From Frankia gtarii (GTDB taxonomy: Bacteria; Actinomycetota; Actinomycetes; Frankiales; Frankiaceae), in the NCBI RefSeq assembly GCF_025403375.1, contig NZ_JAMPTM010000016.1:1-50153 (forward strand): DNA of 50,153 nt. The letters run 5' to 3'. The notes beneath the pieces are model-generated. The model searched no databases. It saw nothing but the letters and a program-made list of their open reading frames with translations, and had not been told where the DNA came from. This document shows positions 17,089 to 25,169 of this stretch, one piece after another. Both the position numbers and the translations under genes were made by a program. How positions within the stretch are numbered: the first letter of the stretch is position 1; each line of letters starts with the position of its first letter.

Positions 17089-17104
17089 AACCTACCCTTG
17101 GCCT

Positions 17105-17521
17105 ATGGCCAGCGATCCGAGCATCCGTACCGGCAGACACTGTGTTTTCGCGCTGCATGCTCATTTGGTTTTCGTGACCAAGTACCGGCACCGGGTCTTC
17201 GACGACCGGCACCTGACCCGACTGGAAGAGATCATGAGGGCGGTCTGCGTCGACTTCGAGGCCGAGCTGATCGAGTTCAACGGCGAACGTGACCATGTCC
17301 ATCTGCTGGTCAACTTCCCGCCCAAAGTCGCCCTGTCGAAGCTGGTCAACAGCCTCAAGGGCGTGTCGTCCCGTCGGATGCGACAGGAGTTCCCCGACCT
17401 GGCCCGGCACTACTGGCGGGCGAACCGGCTGTGGTCGGGCTCCTACTTCGCCGGGTCTGTCGGTGGCGCCCCGCTGGACGTGCTCCGCCGGTACATCGAG
17501 GAGCAGACCCGTCCGGTTTAG
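17105..17521 (+). CDS. tnpA: IS200/IS605 Y1 transposase TnpA
   Basis: A 138-residue single-strand transposase of the HUH class. The HUH motif is His64-Val-His66 (DHVHLLV) and the catalytic tyrosine is Tyr130 (VLRRYIEEQ). Other family marks are the N-terminal HAHLVFVTKYRHRVF and the WSGSYFAGSVGG segment. It acts as a dimer on the element's hairpin ends and nicks and joins single-stranded DNA at replication forks. The frame is intact and full length, in contrast to the neighbouring tnpB. ATG 17105 lies 14 bases from the tnpB start on the other strand, so both promoters overlap. Confidence 0.92.
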   Translation: MASDPSIRTGRHCVFALHAHLVFVTKYRHRVFDDRHLTRLEEIMRAVCVDFEAELIEFNGERDHVHLLVNFPPKVALSKLVNSLKGVSSRRMRQEFPDLARHYWRANRLWSGSYFAGSVGGAPLDVLRRYIEEQTRPV

Positions 17522-17553
17522 AGCACGCTCGGGCCTGGGGGCCCTCCCCCGCG

Positions 17554-17578
17554 GGCCTTCACCCCCGACCTGAAGGCC
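17554..17578. repeat. IS605 end hairpin downstream of tnpA
   Basis: Perfect 8-base arms GGCCTTCA (17554-17561) and TGAAGGCC (17571-17578) with a 9-base loop. Position and size fit a subterminal TnpA recognition hairpin. Confidence 0.65.
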
Positions 17579-17719
17579 GGAGCACTGGCCCACATTTCGG
17601 TAGCCGGTCGGGGGTGGCGGGGGCCAGCGAGAGCCGATCTTCATGCCTCTACGTGGCTGGCTGGATGCGGGATGAGATGGGGTGCCATGCTCGGTCCGCT
17701 GTCCGGAGGTCGCCGTGGC

Positions 17720-17737
17720 GGTGTTCCGCGGAACACC
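17720..17737. promoter_or_regulatory. 18-base perfect palindrome GGTGTTCCGCGGAACACC
   Basis: A perfect palindrome 79 bases upstream of the tRNA-Ser gene, followed by the smaller inverted repeat CATGA-TCG-TCATG. It has the form of an operator for a dimeric regulator; the regulator is unknown. Confidence 0.5.
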
Positions 17738-17816
17738 ATGATCGTCATGGCCGGGACGAGCGGGCCGCGCGACCCCCCACGATCGGACCCTCAAGACGTC
17801 CGGTAAGCTCGCCTAC

Positions 17817-17903
17817 GGTGGAGTCGCCTAGTGGCCGAGGGCGCACGCCTCGAAAGCGTGTGAGGGGGCAACCCCTCCGTGGGTTCAAATCCCACCTCCA
17901 CCG
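17817..17903 (+). tRNA. tRNA-Ser (anticodon CGA)
   Basis: The acceptor stem GGTGGAG pairs with CTCCACC (17896-17902) and is followed by discriminator G. The anticodon loop CTCGAAA sits on a CACGC/GCGTG stem and gives anticodon CGA, reading UCG. The long variable arm (class II) and the T-arm GTGGG-TTCAAAT-CCCAC identify serine. CCA is not encoded. A 15-base-arm hairpin starts 17 bases after it. Confidence 0.95.
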
Positions 17904-17919
17904 CCCGTGTCTCAGGCAG

Positions 17920-17956
17920 AACGTCGGGCCGACGCTCACACCGTCGGCCCGACGTT
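17920..17956 (+). terminator. 15-base-arm hairpin after tRNA-Ser
   Basis: Perfect arms AACGTCGGGCCGACG (17920-17934) and its complement (17942-17956) with a 7-base loop. It lies just downstream of the tRNA and is its probable terminator, although no T-run follows. Confidence 0.75.
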
Positions 17957-17968
17957 GCCGTCCTAGTC

Positions 17969-18343
17969 TCACATCGGACCGGCTGCCGCTTCGTCGCCGC
18001 TGTCCGTGCTGGCTGCTGGTCGAGGCGGGATGCGCCTGACCGTAGGCGCGACCGGATCGCGAAGGTCCACGATGCAGCTCGCGGTCACGGAAAGTCCGAT
18101 GAGCGCTGGCTCGGGTGCCCGATCGGCGGCGTGGGCGATCATCGCAACATTCACGCCCTCGGGTGACGCGCTCATGTAGAGGGTCGGACGGCCAGGTGGC
18201 GAGTACCGGCCGGCGCCCCGCGAGCCGACGAGTGCATCGTCGAGGTACGCCGGGTCGACGGCCCGGAAAAACCCGCCTTCGACCGCGACGAACAGATCGG
18301 ACTCCCGCTGTAGCCGCGGGGCGGTCCCCACATGGTCAGCCAT
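17969..18343 (-). CDS. Truncated RES-domain-like protein
   Basis: A 124-residue protein with the pattern of RES-domain proteins (toxins that degrade NAD+): FFRAVDPAYLDDALVGSRGAGRYSPPGRPTLYMSASPEG resembles the family's Arg/Tyr-containing start and the GRW-nPPG-pxvY-aS core. After VDLRDP the last 25 residues are Pro/Ala-rich and unlike the family, and complete RES proteins are longer (about 150-230 residues). No cognate antitoxin gene is adjacent, so it may be a remnant or an orphan. ATG 18343 follows GGAGGGA with a short spacer. Family assignment is from memory of the pattern. Confidence 0.45.
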   Translation of the reverse strand: MADHVGTAPRLQRESDLFVAVEGGFFRAVDPAYLDDALVGSRGAGRYSPPGRPTLYMSASPEGVNVAMIAHAADRAPEPALIGLSVTASCIVDLRDPVAPTVRRIPPRPAASTDSGDEAAAGPM

Positions 18344-18734
18344 TCCCTCCGCCCGTCCCGTCCGCGCGGCCCCGCCGACCTGGATCAGCGGTCCACCGGG
18401 CCTGTCAAGGTCAATGATGGCGGATACCGATCGGTGAGGACACTGCCCGATCTCGATCCCGCAGCCCCTTCGGTGACCGCCCGTCCCAAGGGTGCCATTC
18501 GCCCTGTCGCGGCGTCCTGAGCGCGCGGCGCGTTCCCTTTTCGCCCACCCGGCTCGGGCTACCTCGGGGCTGCACCGGCCGACGTCAACTTGCGGCGGCT
18601 GCGGAGCGTGAAATAGTCAGCGCGGACAGTAATTAACTTACTGACCATGGCGCCGACGCAACGAGGCGGCGGACGTCATTGCGCAAACGCACGACCATCC
18701 ATCAGAGGCACGACCGGTGAGTCGGAGGAATGGC
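18344..18734. other. Divergent intergenic region with a candidate operator
   Basis: About 390 bases between the RES-like gene and the NAD(P)-binding gene. The only feature I can point to is the inverted repeat at 18627-18643 in an AT-rich patch (18610-18650). Confidence 0.5.
18627..18643. promoter_or_regulatory. Inverted repeat CAGTAA-5-TTACTG, candidate operator
   Basis: Perfect 6-base arms with spacer TTAAC, about 90 bases before the NAD(P)-binding gene, in a locally AT-rich stretch. Genes of that type are often under HxlR/MarR regulators with such sites, but no regulator gene is adjacent here. Confidence 0.45.
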
Positions 18735-19376
18735 ATGGCGAGGATCGTCATTTTTGGTGCCGGTGGTCAGATCGGGCGCCGCATCACCGACGAAGCAATT
18801 CGACGGGGGCACGAGGTCACCGCGGTCGAGGTCGACGCGGCCCGCGTGAAGAAGCTTCCGCGTAAGGCCAGCGGGGTGGAAGGCGACGTCACGTCGCGCG
18901 ACTCCGTCCAGCGCCTGGTGCAGGAGGCGGACGCCGTCGTCGTCGCGGTGGGTGGTGTCGACCGTCCGGTGCACGCGAACGCCGCGCGTACCCTCGTCGA
19001 CGTCCTGCCCCGCATCGGCGACCAGGCCCCGGCCATCCTGCACATCTCCAGCGGCGGGACCCTCGAGGACGAAAACGGCCAGCGGCTCGCGGACAGCCCG
19101 GACTTCCCCGCCGCCGAGCGCAAGGACGCGCTCGACCAGGCGGACGCCCTCGACGTCTACCGGGATGCCAGCAACGTGCGCTGGGCGGCCATCGCCCCGC
19201 CGCCGCGCAACCTGGGCCAGGGGCAGCGTCGGGGTGCCTACCGCACCGGCAACGACCGGCCCGTGGTGGACGCCCAGAACGAGATCGGCATTTCCTACGA
19301 GGACTTCGCGATCGCCGTCCTCGACGAGGTCGAGAAGCCGCGTAACCGCAACCGTCGTTTCACCGTCGGGAACTGA
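18735..19376 (+). CDS. NAD(P)-binding epimerase-like oxidoreductase
   Basis: A Rossmann-fold protein of the atypical SDR/NAD(P)H-binding family (213 residues). The dinucleotide motif is at the N-terminus (IVIFGAGGQIGRRITDEAIRRGHEVTAVEVD), followed by VEGDVTSRDSVQRLV and an NADAVVVAVGG-type strand. The active-site region lacks a YxxxK pair, as in quinone-reductase-like or flavin-reductase-like members. The catalytic substrate is not predictable. ATG 18735 is chosen because GGAGGA lies eight bases upstream; an ATG at 18717 is in frame but has no such site. A strong bidirectional terminator follows. Confidence 0.8.
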   Translation: MARIVIFGAGGQIGRRITDEAIRRGHEVTAVEVDAARVKKLPRKASGVEGDVTSRDSVQRLVQEADAVVVAVGGVDRPVHANAARTLVDVLPRIGDQAPAILHISSGGTLEDENGQRLADSPDFPAAERKDALDQADALDVYRDASNVRWAAIAPPPRNLGQGQRRGAYRTGNDRPVVDAQNEIGISYEDFAIAVLDEVEKPRNRNRRFTVGN

Positions 19377-19509
19377 TTACTCCCGCCTGACCTGAACCCC
19401 GGGGGAAGCCAAAGGTAATCCGCAGCACCGGCGGACTCACCGCCGCTGACGGCAGGCCGTCAACGATGCCGGCCGGCCGGAGGCGACGGTTCCCCGTCCG
19501 CCGCTGCGC

Positions 19510-19545
19510 CTGGGCGGCGCGGGCCACATCACCCGCGCCGCCCAG
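19510..19545. terminator. 14-base-arm bidirectional terminator
   Basis: Perfect arms (CTGGGCGGCGCGGG 19510-19523; complement 19532-19545) with loop CCACATCA, followed by ttctccttt. It lies between two convergent genes. Confidence 0.8.
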
Positions 19546-19609
19546 TTCTCCTTTGTCACAGTGATCGCGCCGGCGTGGTCAGGCTATGCGCGGTCAGGTC
19601 ATGCACCAG

Positions 19610-21013
19610 TCAGGCCATAGTGTCGAGGATCGCCTCGATATCCGCCGGGGTGGTGCGCGGATTGATGACGGCGAAACGGGCGACGGTCTCGCCGTCGTGC
19701 CGGGTGGGCGGCACGAAAGCGAACTCCTCGCGGAGCAGGGCGCCGCTCCACCGGTGGTAGTCGGCGTCGCTCCAGCCGAGCCGACGGAACACCACCACGG
19801 ACAATTCCGTCGGGCGGACGAGTTCCAGTTCGGGCCGCGTCGCGATCTGCGCCGCCGCCGCCCGAGTCGTCGCGAGCGTCGTCTCGATGGCCTCGGTGTA
19901 AGCCCGGGTGCCGTGCGTGGCCAGCGAGAACCACAACGGCAGTCCGCGGGCCCGCCGGGACAGCCCGATGGCGTAGTCGGACGGATTCCAGTTGGCGGCC
20001 GAGTCGAGCACGTCGAGATAGCCGGCCCGCTGCGGACCGTGCGCCGCCCGGGCCAGGACGGGATCGCGGTAGATCAGCGCGCAGGCGTCGAACGGCGCGA
20101 ACAGCCACTTGTGCGGGTCGACGATGAAGGAGTCCACGTCGGCGATCCCGTCGAACAGCGGCCGGACCGACGGCGCGGCGAGCGCCGCCAGGCCGTAGGC
20201 GCCGTCCGCGTGCACCCACAGGCCGCGCTCGCGGCAGACGTCGACGATGCCCCGCAGATCGTCGACGATGCCGAACTGCGTCGTCCCCGCGGTCGCCACG
20301 ACGGCGAAAACCCCGTCGTGCTCGGCCGCGCCGCCCTGTCCGGCTGTGCCGCCCTGTCGGGCGAGGTCGTCGAGCGCGGCAGCGAGCAGCGGACCGGTGA
20401 GGCGGCCCTGCTCACCTGTCGGCACGGCCACGATGTCCGCGTCGAGCACCATCGCCGCCTGGTACAGCGACGAGTGGGCTTCCGCCCCGCAGACGAAACG
20501 CCAGCGTGCCGGCATCGACCGGCCCTGCGCGGTCAGCCTCGCCCGGACGGCCTCCCGGGCGGCGACGAGCGCGGACAGGTTGCCGACCGTGCCACCGGGC
20601 ACGAACACGCCGCCGGCCGCGGCGGGCAAACCCGCAAGGTCGGCCAGCCAGCGCAGCGTCTCGTTCTCGACGTGGACCGCGCCCGCACCCTCCATCCAAC
20701 TTCCCCCGTAGATGGACGAAGCACCGACCACCAGGTCGAACAGCACCGACGACCGGGTCGGGGCAGCGGGGATGAAGGCGAGGTTGCGCGGATGGTCCGC
20801 CGAAATGCAGGCGCGCGAGAGCACCTCGTCGAAGGTCTCCAGAGCCTGGCGACCGCCGATCCCATCCACGGTGATCGTCCGGCCGGCCCTGGCGGACAGT
20901 TCCGCCGGTGTCGCCGATCCGTCCAGGGGAACCGGATCGAACCCGAGGCGGACCCCGGCAAAGTCGACTATCGCCCGCAGCAGATCGGCCGTCTCGGCGT
21001 CAAATTGATGCAC
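19610..21013 (-). CDS. PLP-dependent group II decarboxylase
   Basis: Aromatic-L-amino-acid/glutamate-decarboxylase-type enzyme. It carries NENETLRWLADLAGLP-like and GGVFVPGGTVGNLSAL segments (PLP phosphate loop), FVCGAEAHSSL, the HADGAYGL strand with the PLP-N1 aspartate, and DPHKWLFAPFD with the Schiff-base lysine. The C-terminal domain closes with VVVFRRLGW and RFAVINPRTT. The substrate (Tyr, Dopa, Trp or another) cannot be assigned by reading. The frame is open to 21181, but that extension overlaps a well-formed 29-codon gene; GTG 21013 with GGACGG seven bases upstream gives 467 residues, the normal length. It is probably cotranscribed with the small gene. Confidence 0.88.
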   Translation of the reverse strand: MHQFDAETADLLRAIVDFAGVRLGFDPVPLDGSATPAELSARAGRTITVDGIGGRQALETFDEVLSRACISADHPRNLAFIPAAPTRSSVLFDLVVGASSIYGGSWMEGAGAVHVENETLRWLADLAGLPAAAGGVFVPGGTVGNLSALVAAREAVRARLTAQGRSMPARWRFVCGAEAHSSLYQAAMVLDADIVAVPTGEQGRLTGPLLAAALDDLARQGGTAGQGGAAEHDGVFAVVATAGTTQFGIVDDLRGIVDVCRERGLWVHADGAYGLAALAAPSVRPLFDGIADVDSFIVDPHKWLFAPFDACALIYRDPVLARAAHGPQRAGYLDVLDSAANWNPSDYAIGLSRRARGLPLWFSLATHGTRAYTEAIETTLATTRAAAAQIATRPELELVRPTELSVVVFRRLGWSDADYHRWSGALLREEFAFVPPTRHDGETVARFAVINPRTTPADIEAILDTMA

Positions 21014-21039
21014 GTACGGACCGTCCGATGCGGTGCGGA

Positions 21040-21129
21040 CTATGCGTCCTGCTTGCCGCGCTGCCGACGGAAGAGGAAGCCGCCACCCACGAGAGTAACC
21101 AGCAGAACAATCGCTCCGACACGCTTCAC
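21040..21129 (-). CDS. 29-residue single-pass membrane peptide
   Basis: GTG 21129 has a textbook GGAGG six bases upstream. The product begins VKRVGAIVLLVTLVGGGFLF, a hydrophobic helix after two charges, and ends RRQRGKQDA, a basic tail; this is the layout of a small N-out/C-in membrane protein. It ends at TAG 21040, 26 bases before the proposed decarboxylase start. I do not recognise the family; short actinobacterial membrane peptides with a basic or acidic tail exist (for example the DLW-39 type), but the tail motif differs. The strong ribosome site and start-stop layout are the evidence that it is real. Confidence 0.6.
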   Translation of the reverse strand: MKRVGAIVLLVTLVGGGFLFRRQRGKQDA

Positions 21130-21584
21130 AACAAACCTCCACGACGAGGACTAAAATCAACACCAACGGCAAAACCGGCAAGATCCGAAAAGCTGGATCA
21201 TCACCGGAGAAGCCTCGCCGATCGACCTGTTCGGGACCGGTCGACGCACGCTCCTACCGTCGGAAACCGAGCATGCCATGAACGGTGCCCGGGTGCGCGG
21301 CCGGGCCGCCGGATTACCGGTCGCGCCCCCCGCTCGGGGGATGGACAGGTGCCATATGACGGGGCAATCTTCGTGCGAAGTGTCGTCTCGGAGACGATTT
21401 CACGGCGTGCACGGGCAGGGGTGGGCGACGGGTGGCCCGGGCCAGGTGTGGGTGCGTCGGCGTCGTGAGATCAGGTGACGGCCACCGCCACGTGACCACC
21501 AGCGCACCGCACGCCGCATCTCGACCGGGCAACCGGGCAACCGGGCGCCGCGTCTCGACCGGGCGATGGTGCGAGGATGACGCC
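21130..21584. other. Intergenic region without recognised gene
   Basis: About 455 bases. The A-rich stretch 21140-21190 is the likely promoter region of the small membrane gene and decarboxylase. From 21500 there are short repeats of aaccgggc and tctcgaccgggc. No coding region is supported. Confidence 0.5.
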
Positions 21585-21781
21585 ATGCTGATCGGCACCG
21601 AGCTCATCGTCTTCGTGCCGACGACGGACCTGCCGCGGGCGCGGGCGTTCTACGGTCGACGCGCTCGGCGACCCCGGTCGACGACCTCCCCGCGACCGTG
21701 TCCGAGCCGGCGGCGGCCGGGGTTGCCTGGTTCGCGGACCCCGACGGCAACACCCTCTCCCTGACCGCGTTCACGCCCTGA
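21585..21781 (+). pseudogene. VOC/glyoxalase-family remnant
   Basis: ATG 21585 opens a typical VOC N-terminus (LIVFVPTTDLPRARAFYG). A typical VOC C-terminus (GVAWFADPDGNTLSLTAFTP) ends at TGA 21779-21781 in a different frame. Together they account for about 65 codons where the family has 115-130, so the central half was deleted with a frameshift. Confidence 0.75.
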
Positions 21782-21803
21782 CCGGATTCACGCCCTGACC
21801 GGG
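21770..21803. repeat. 17-base tandem duplication at the VOC stop
   Basis: Two adjacent copies of ttcacgccctgaccggA/G differing only at the last base. The first contains the VOC stop codon. Confidence 0.85.
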
Positions 21804-21958
21804 TCCGCGGCTGGCCTTCTATTGTTTTCGCAGTATGCACTGCCCGTTCACCAATATGTTGCTTCGCTCTGCGTCGATGACTCTAGGCGGATTTCTCGGG
21901 TATTCCTCACCGACTTGCTCCGGGGTAAACGCCACAATCCCGTATTCGTATCGGCGGA

Positions 21959-21988
21959 TTGGTCGTCCGGGACTGTAACAGCTAGGAT
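21959..21988 (+). promoter_or_regulatory. Candidate promoter of the TIR-STAND gene
   Basis: TTGGTC (21959-21964) and TAGGAT (21983-21988) with an 18-base spacer. The stretch from 21820 on is clearly more AT-rich than the surroundings. It would give a leader of about 40 bases before GTG 22034. Confidence 0.45.
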
Positions 21989-22033
21989 CCGTCACGTTTC
22001 ACCGGAAAGTGTGCGGCCGAACTGGGGGTAGCT

Positions 22034-25000
22034 GTGGCGCGCGTCTTTGTCAGCCACGCCGACTCCGACGCGGAGCTGGCCGACCAGGTCTACCGCACGC
22101 TGGCCGACCTCGGTCACCGGGCCTTCCTGGCCCGGGACATCCGCGCTGGAATCCGGCCGGGGGATGTCTGGAAGGAGCGCCTGCATCAGGAGTTGCGGGC
22201 CGCGGACGCCGTCGTCTGCGTCGTCACCGACGCGTACAACGCCTCCCCGTGGTGCGCCTACGAGATCGGCATCGCGCACGAGGTCGGCAGCCTGCTGCTG
22301 CCGCTGCAGGCGCAGTCGGGGGTGGCCTCGCCCCTGCTGGACGACCGCCAGCACGTCGCGGTCGTCGACGACGGTGGCTGGATCGGCCACCTGGACGTGC
22401 CGCTTCGACGCATCGACGCCGCCGGCGGCCTGGTCTGGGCGGCGGACCGCTCGCCGTTCCCGGGCCTGCGTCCGTTCACCCGGGACATGGCCCGCGTCTT
22501 CTGCGGGCGCGACGACGAGCTGCGGCGGCTGACGCACCGCCTGCGCGCGCTGAGCGACCGACGGCTGCTGCTCGTCGTCGGCGGGTCGGGGTGCGGCAAG
22601 TCGTCGCTGGTCACCGCCGGTCTGACCGCGCGGCTGGGCGGCGAGCCCGGCTGGGAGGTCGCCGATCCGTTCCTGCCCGGGCGCGACCCGACCCGCAAGC
22701 TGGCCCTGGCTTTGGCCCAGACGGCGGGCCGCGTCGGGCTGCACTGGGAGGCCCCCGACGTCCACCGACGGCTCAAGACCGACGACGGGGCCCTGGCCGG
22801 GCTCGCCGAGGAGCTGCTCAGCGCGGGCTACGGGCCGCCGAAGGATCGGCTGCTGCTCGTCGTGGACCAGGGCGAGGAGCTGTTCACCCGCGCCGATGAA
22901 ACCGAGCGGTCCCGGTTCGCCGACGTGCTGTTCCACGGGCTTGACGGCCCGATCCGCGTGGTCATCGCGGTCCGCTCGGAGTTCCAGGACCAGCTGTTCG
23001 CCCTGCCCGAGCTGCGCGGCGCCCACCTGCACGCCTTCCCCCTGCGCCCGCTCGGGCGCGACATGCTCAGCGTCGTGATCACCGAGCCGGCCCGGGTCGC
23101 CGGGCTCTCGGTGGACCCGGAGCTGGTCAGCCGGATGGTCGCCGACACCGATGGCGGCGAGGCGCTGCCGCTGCTGGCCTTCACCCTGCACGAGCTGGCC
23201 CGCAACCAGGTCCGCGGCGGTCGGCTCGCCGCGCGGCGCTACGAGGAGCTCGGTGGGGTGCGGGGAGCCCTCGCCCGCCGGGCGGACGCCGTCCTCGACG
23301 AGGCGGTCGCCGCCGCCGGATTACCCCGGGAGGACATCCTCGCCGGCATGGCGGAGCTCGCCACCCTGGACGAGGCGGGCCGGCGCACCCGCCGGCGTAT
23401 CGACTACGAGGAGCTGTCCTCGGAGGCGCTGCGCACCGCCTTCCGCGTCTTCGTCGACCAGCGGCTGCTGTCGACGCCCAGCGACAGCCTCGGCGGCACC
23501 GGCGTCGGGGTGGTCCACGAGGCGTTGCTGACCGCCTGGCAGCCGCTGGACTCGGCGATCCGCGAACGGGCGGCCGCGCTGCTCACCGAGGGCCAGGTCG
23601 AGCGGGCCGCCGCGGACTGGGCGCGCGGCGGCGCGCTGTGGGAGGTCGACCGGCTCACCGCCGCGACGACCACCCTGTGGGGGTCCTACAACCGTTTCCG
23701 CGCCGGTGCCGATCCGGTCGTGAACCTCAACCGGGCCGGCCGGCGCTTCCTCACCGAATGCCTGCGCCGCGTCGAAGCCGCCCGCCGCCGCGAGCGCAAA
23801 CGCCGGCGCCGGACGATCGCGGTGCTCGCCGCCCTGCTCGCCGTGACGCTCGCCGGCGCCGCGACCGCCGGCTGGCAGGGCGCGTCCGCCCGGCGGGCGC
23901 AGCGCACCGCCGAACACGCCCAGCACGCGGTGATCGCCCAGGCCCTGCTGACCCGCGCGGACGACGTGCGCGCCACCGACCGGGTCCGCGCGCTGCGTCT
24001 GGCCATCGCCGCCGCGCGGCTGCACCCCGACGCGGACAGCCAGGCGAACCTCGTCCAGACCCTGGCCAGCGCGCCGACCCCGCTGGCCACCGGGTCGCCC
24101 GTCACCGCCGTGGTGTTCGCCCCGCGCCACGCGCTGCTGGCCACCGGCGGCGCCGACGCCTCGGTGCTGCTGTGGTCCGTCGTGGACAACCAGCCCCGCC
24201 GCGTCGGACCGCCGCTCACCGGCCTACGCAGCCCCGTCGCCGCGGTGGCGTTCTCGCCGGACGGGCGGACGCTGGTCGCGACCGGATTCGACGGCACCCG
24301 GCTGACCTGGGACGTCAGCGACCCGTCGCGGCCACGGCCGACCGGGCCGCCGGGCTTCGCGCCGCAGCCGATCGATCCCTGCTTCGACCGCTCGCCGACC
24401 GCCCCGATCGAGGCGGTCGGCGAGGAGCTGGGCTGGGTCAGCCTGTGGGCGCGCGCCGGCTCCGGCAAGCGGCGCCTGGTCGGCGTCGTGCCCACCGGTC
24501 CCGGGGAGGCACGCACGGTCAGGTTCTCGCCGAACGGCCGCATTCTCGCCGTCGGCTCCGGCCGCGGCGTGCGCCTGTTCGACACCCGCGCCGCGGACCG
24601 CCTGCCCACCGACGACAATGCCGCGGACCTGGACGCCACCGGCCGTCACGACGTCGATGCCTGCTCGGCTGACGGCGACAAGGAAGCTGTCCGCGACGAC
24701 CGGGACCGCGACCGGGACCGGAATCGCGACCAGGATCGCGACCACGGCGACGACGGCGTGCCGGCCGCCGGTCCGCCCGCCATCGGTCGCCCCCTGGCCG
24801 GACACACCGGCTCACTGCTGTCGCTCGCCTTCTCTCCCGACAGCAGGCTGCTGGCCTCGGGCGGAAACGACGGGACGATCCGGCTGTGGCTGCTCGACGC
24901 CGTCGATGCCCTCCAGGACGCCGAGGCCGCCGAGCACCACGCACAGGTCGTCGACGACGCCTGCGCGGTCGCGGGCGGGCTGGATCGGTCGTCGTGGCAG

Positions 25001-25045
25001 TACTACCTGCCCGGTGTTCCCTACCGTGCCACCTGCCCGTCCTGA
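22034..25045 (+). CDS. TIR-nSTAND1-WD40 protein
   Basis: A 1003-residue signalling NTPase. Residues 1-135 form a TIR domain (VFVSHADSDAELADQVYRTL), with catalytic-type Glu77 in SPWCAYEIG; such bacterial TIR domains usually hydrolyse NAD+ (established for the class). Residues 141-530 are an nSTAND1 NTPase: SPFPGLRPFTRDMARVFCGRDDEL, Walker A GGSGCGKSS at 183-191, Walker B LLLVVDQGEELF at 273-284. A membrane helix follows at about 594-616 after an Arg-rich stop-transfer. About five WD40 blades follow (LLATGGADASVLLW, LASGGNDGTIRLW), interrupted by an Asp/Arg-repeat linker near residue 890. The C-terminus has the family end WQYYLPGVPYRATC. The GTG start has GGGGG five bases before. Role as a stress or phage sensor is inference. 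Confidence 0.9.
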   Translation: MARVFVSHADSDAELADQVYRTLADLGHRAFLARDIRAGIRPGDVWKERLHQELRAADAVVCVVTDAYNASPWCAYEIGIAHEVGSLLLPLQAQSGVASPLLDDRQHVAVVDDGGWIGHLDVPLRRIDAAGGLVWAADRSPFPGLRPFTRDMARVFCGRDDELRRLTHRLRALSDRRLLLVVGGSGCGKSSLVTAGLTARLGGEPGWEVADPFLPGRDPTRKLALALAQTAGRVGLHWEAPDVHRRLKTDDGALAGLAEELLSAGYGPPKDRLLLVVDQGEELFTRADETERSRFADVLFHGLDGPIRVVIAVRSEFQDQLFALPELRGAHLHAFPLRPLGRDMLSVVITEPARVAGLSVDPELVSRMVADTDGGEALPLLAFTLHELARNQVRGGRLAARRYEELGGVRGALARRADAVLDEAVAAAGLPREDILAGMAELATLDEAGRRTRRRIDYEELSSEALRTAFRVFVDQRLLSTPSDSLGGTGVGVVHEALLTAWQPLDSAIRERAAALLTEGQVERAAADWARGGALWEVDRLTAATTTLWGSYNRFRAGADPVVNLNRAGRRFLTECLRRVEAARRRERKRRRRTIAVLAALLAVTLAGAATAGWQGASARRAQRTAEHAQHAVIAQALLTRADDVRATDRVRALRLAIAAARLHPDADSQANLVQTLASAPTPLATGSPVTAVVFAPRHALLATGGADASVLLWSVVDNQPRRVGPPLTGLRSPVAAVAFSPDGRTLVATGFDGTRLTWDVSDPSRPRPTGPPGFAPQPIDPCFDRSPTAPIEAVGEELGWVSLWARAGSGKRRLVGVVPTGPGEARTVRFSPNGRILAVGSGRGVRLFDTRAADRLPTDDNAADLDATGRHDVDACSADGDKEAVRDDRDRDRDRNRDQDRDHGDDGVPAAGPPAIGRPLAGHTGSLLSLAFSPDSRLLASGGNDGTIRLWLLDAVDALQDAEAAEHHAQVVDDACAVAGGLDRSSWQYYLPGVPYRATCPS

Positions 25046-25169
25046 ACGCCGACCCAGCGCGGCCCGCCCGGCCAAAGCCTGCACATAGTGGACAAATTTG
25101 CGAATTCGCCGAGGCGCGCAGCGAAACCATCGCTGCGGGTTCTTCCCGACCGGTCTCCGTCAGCGGAAC

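Larger units (their letters stand above)
15953..17580. mobile_element. IS200/IS605-family element (divergent tnpA/tnpB)
   Basis: A single-strand transposing element with a Y1 transposase (tnpA, plus strand) and a TnpB gene (minus strand) diverging from a 14-base gap. Ends are inferred from subterminal hairpins: CTCCGC/GCGGAG (15965-15984) next to the motif GAGGATGTCAA read on the minus strand, and GGCCTTCA/TGAAGGCC (17554-17578) after tnpA. Elements of this family have no terminal inverted repeats and make no target duplication, so exact ends are uncertain by about 20 bases. It lies between tadA and tRNA-Ser(CGA). Confidence 0.8.
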
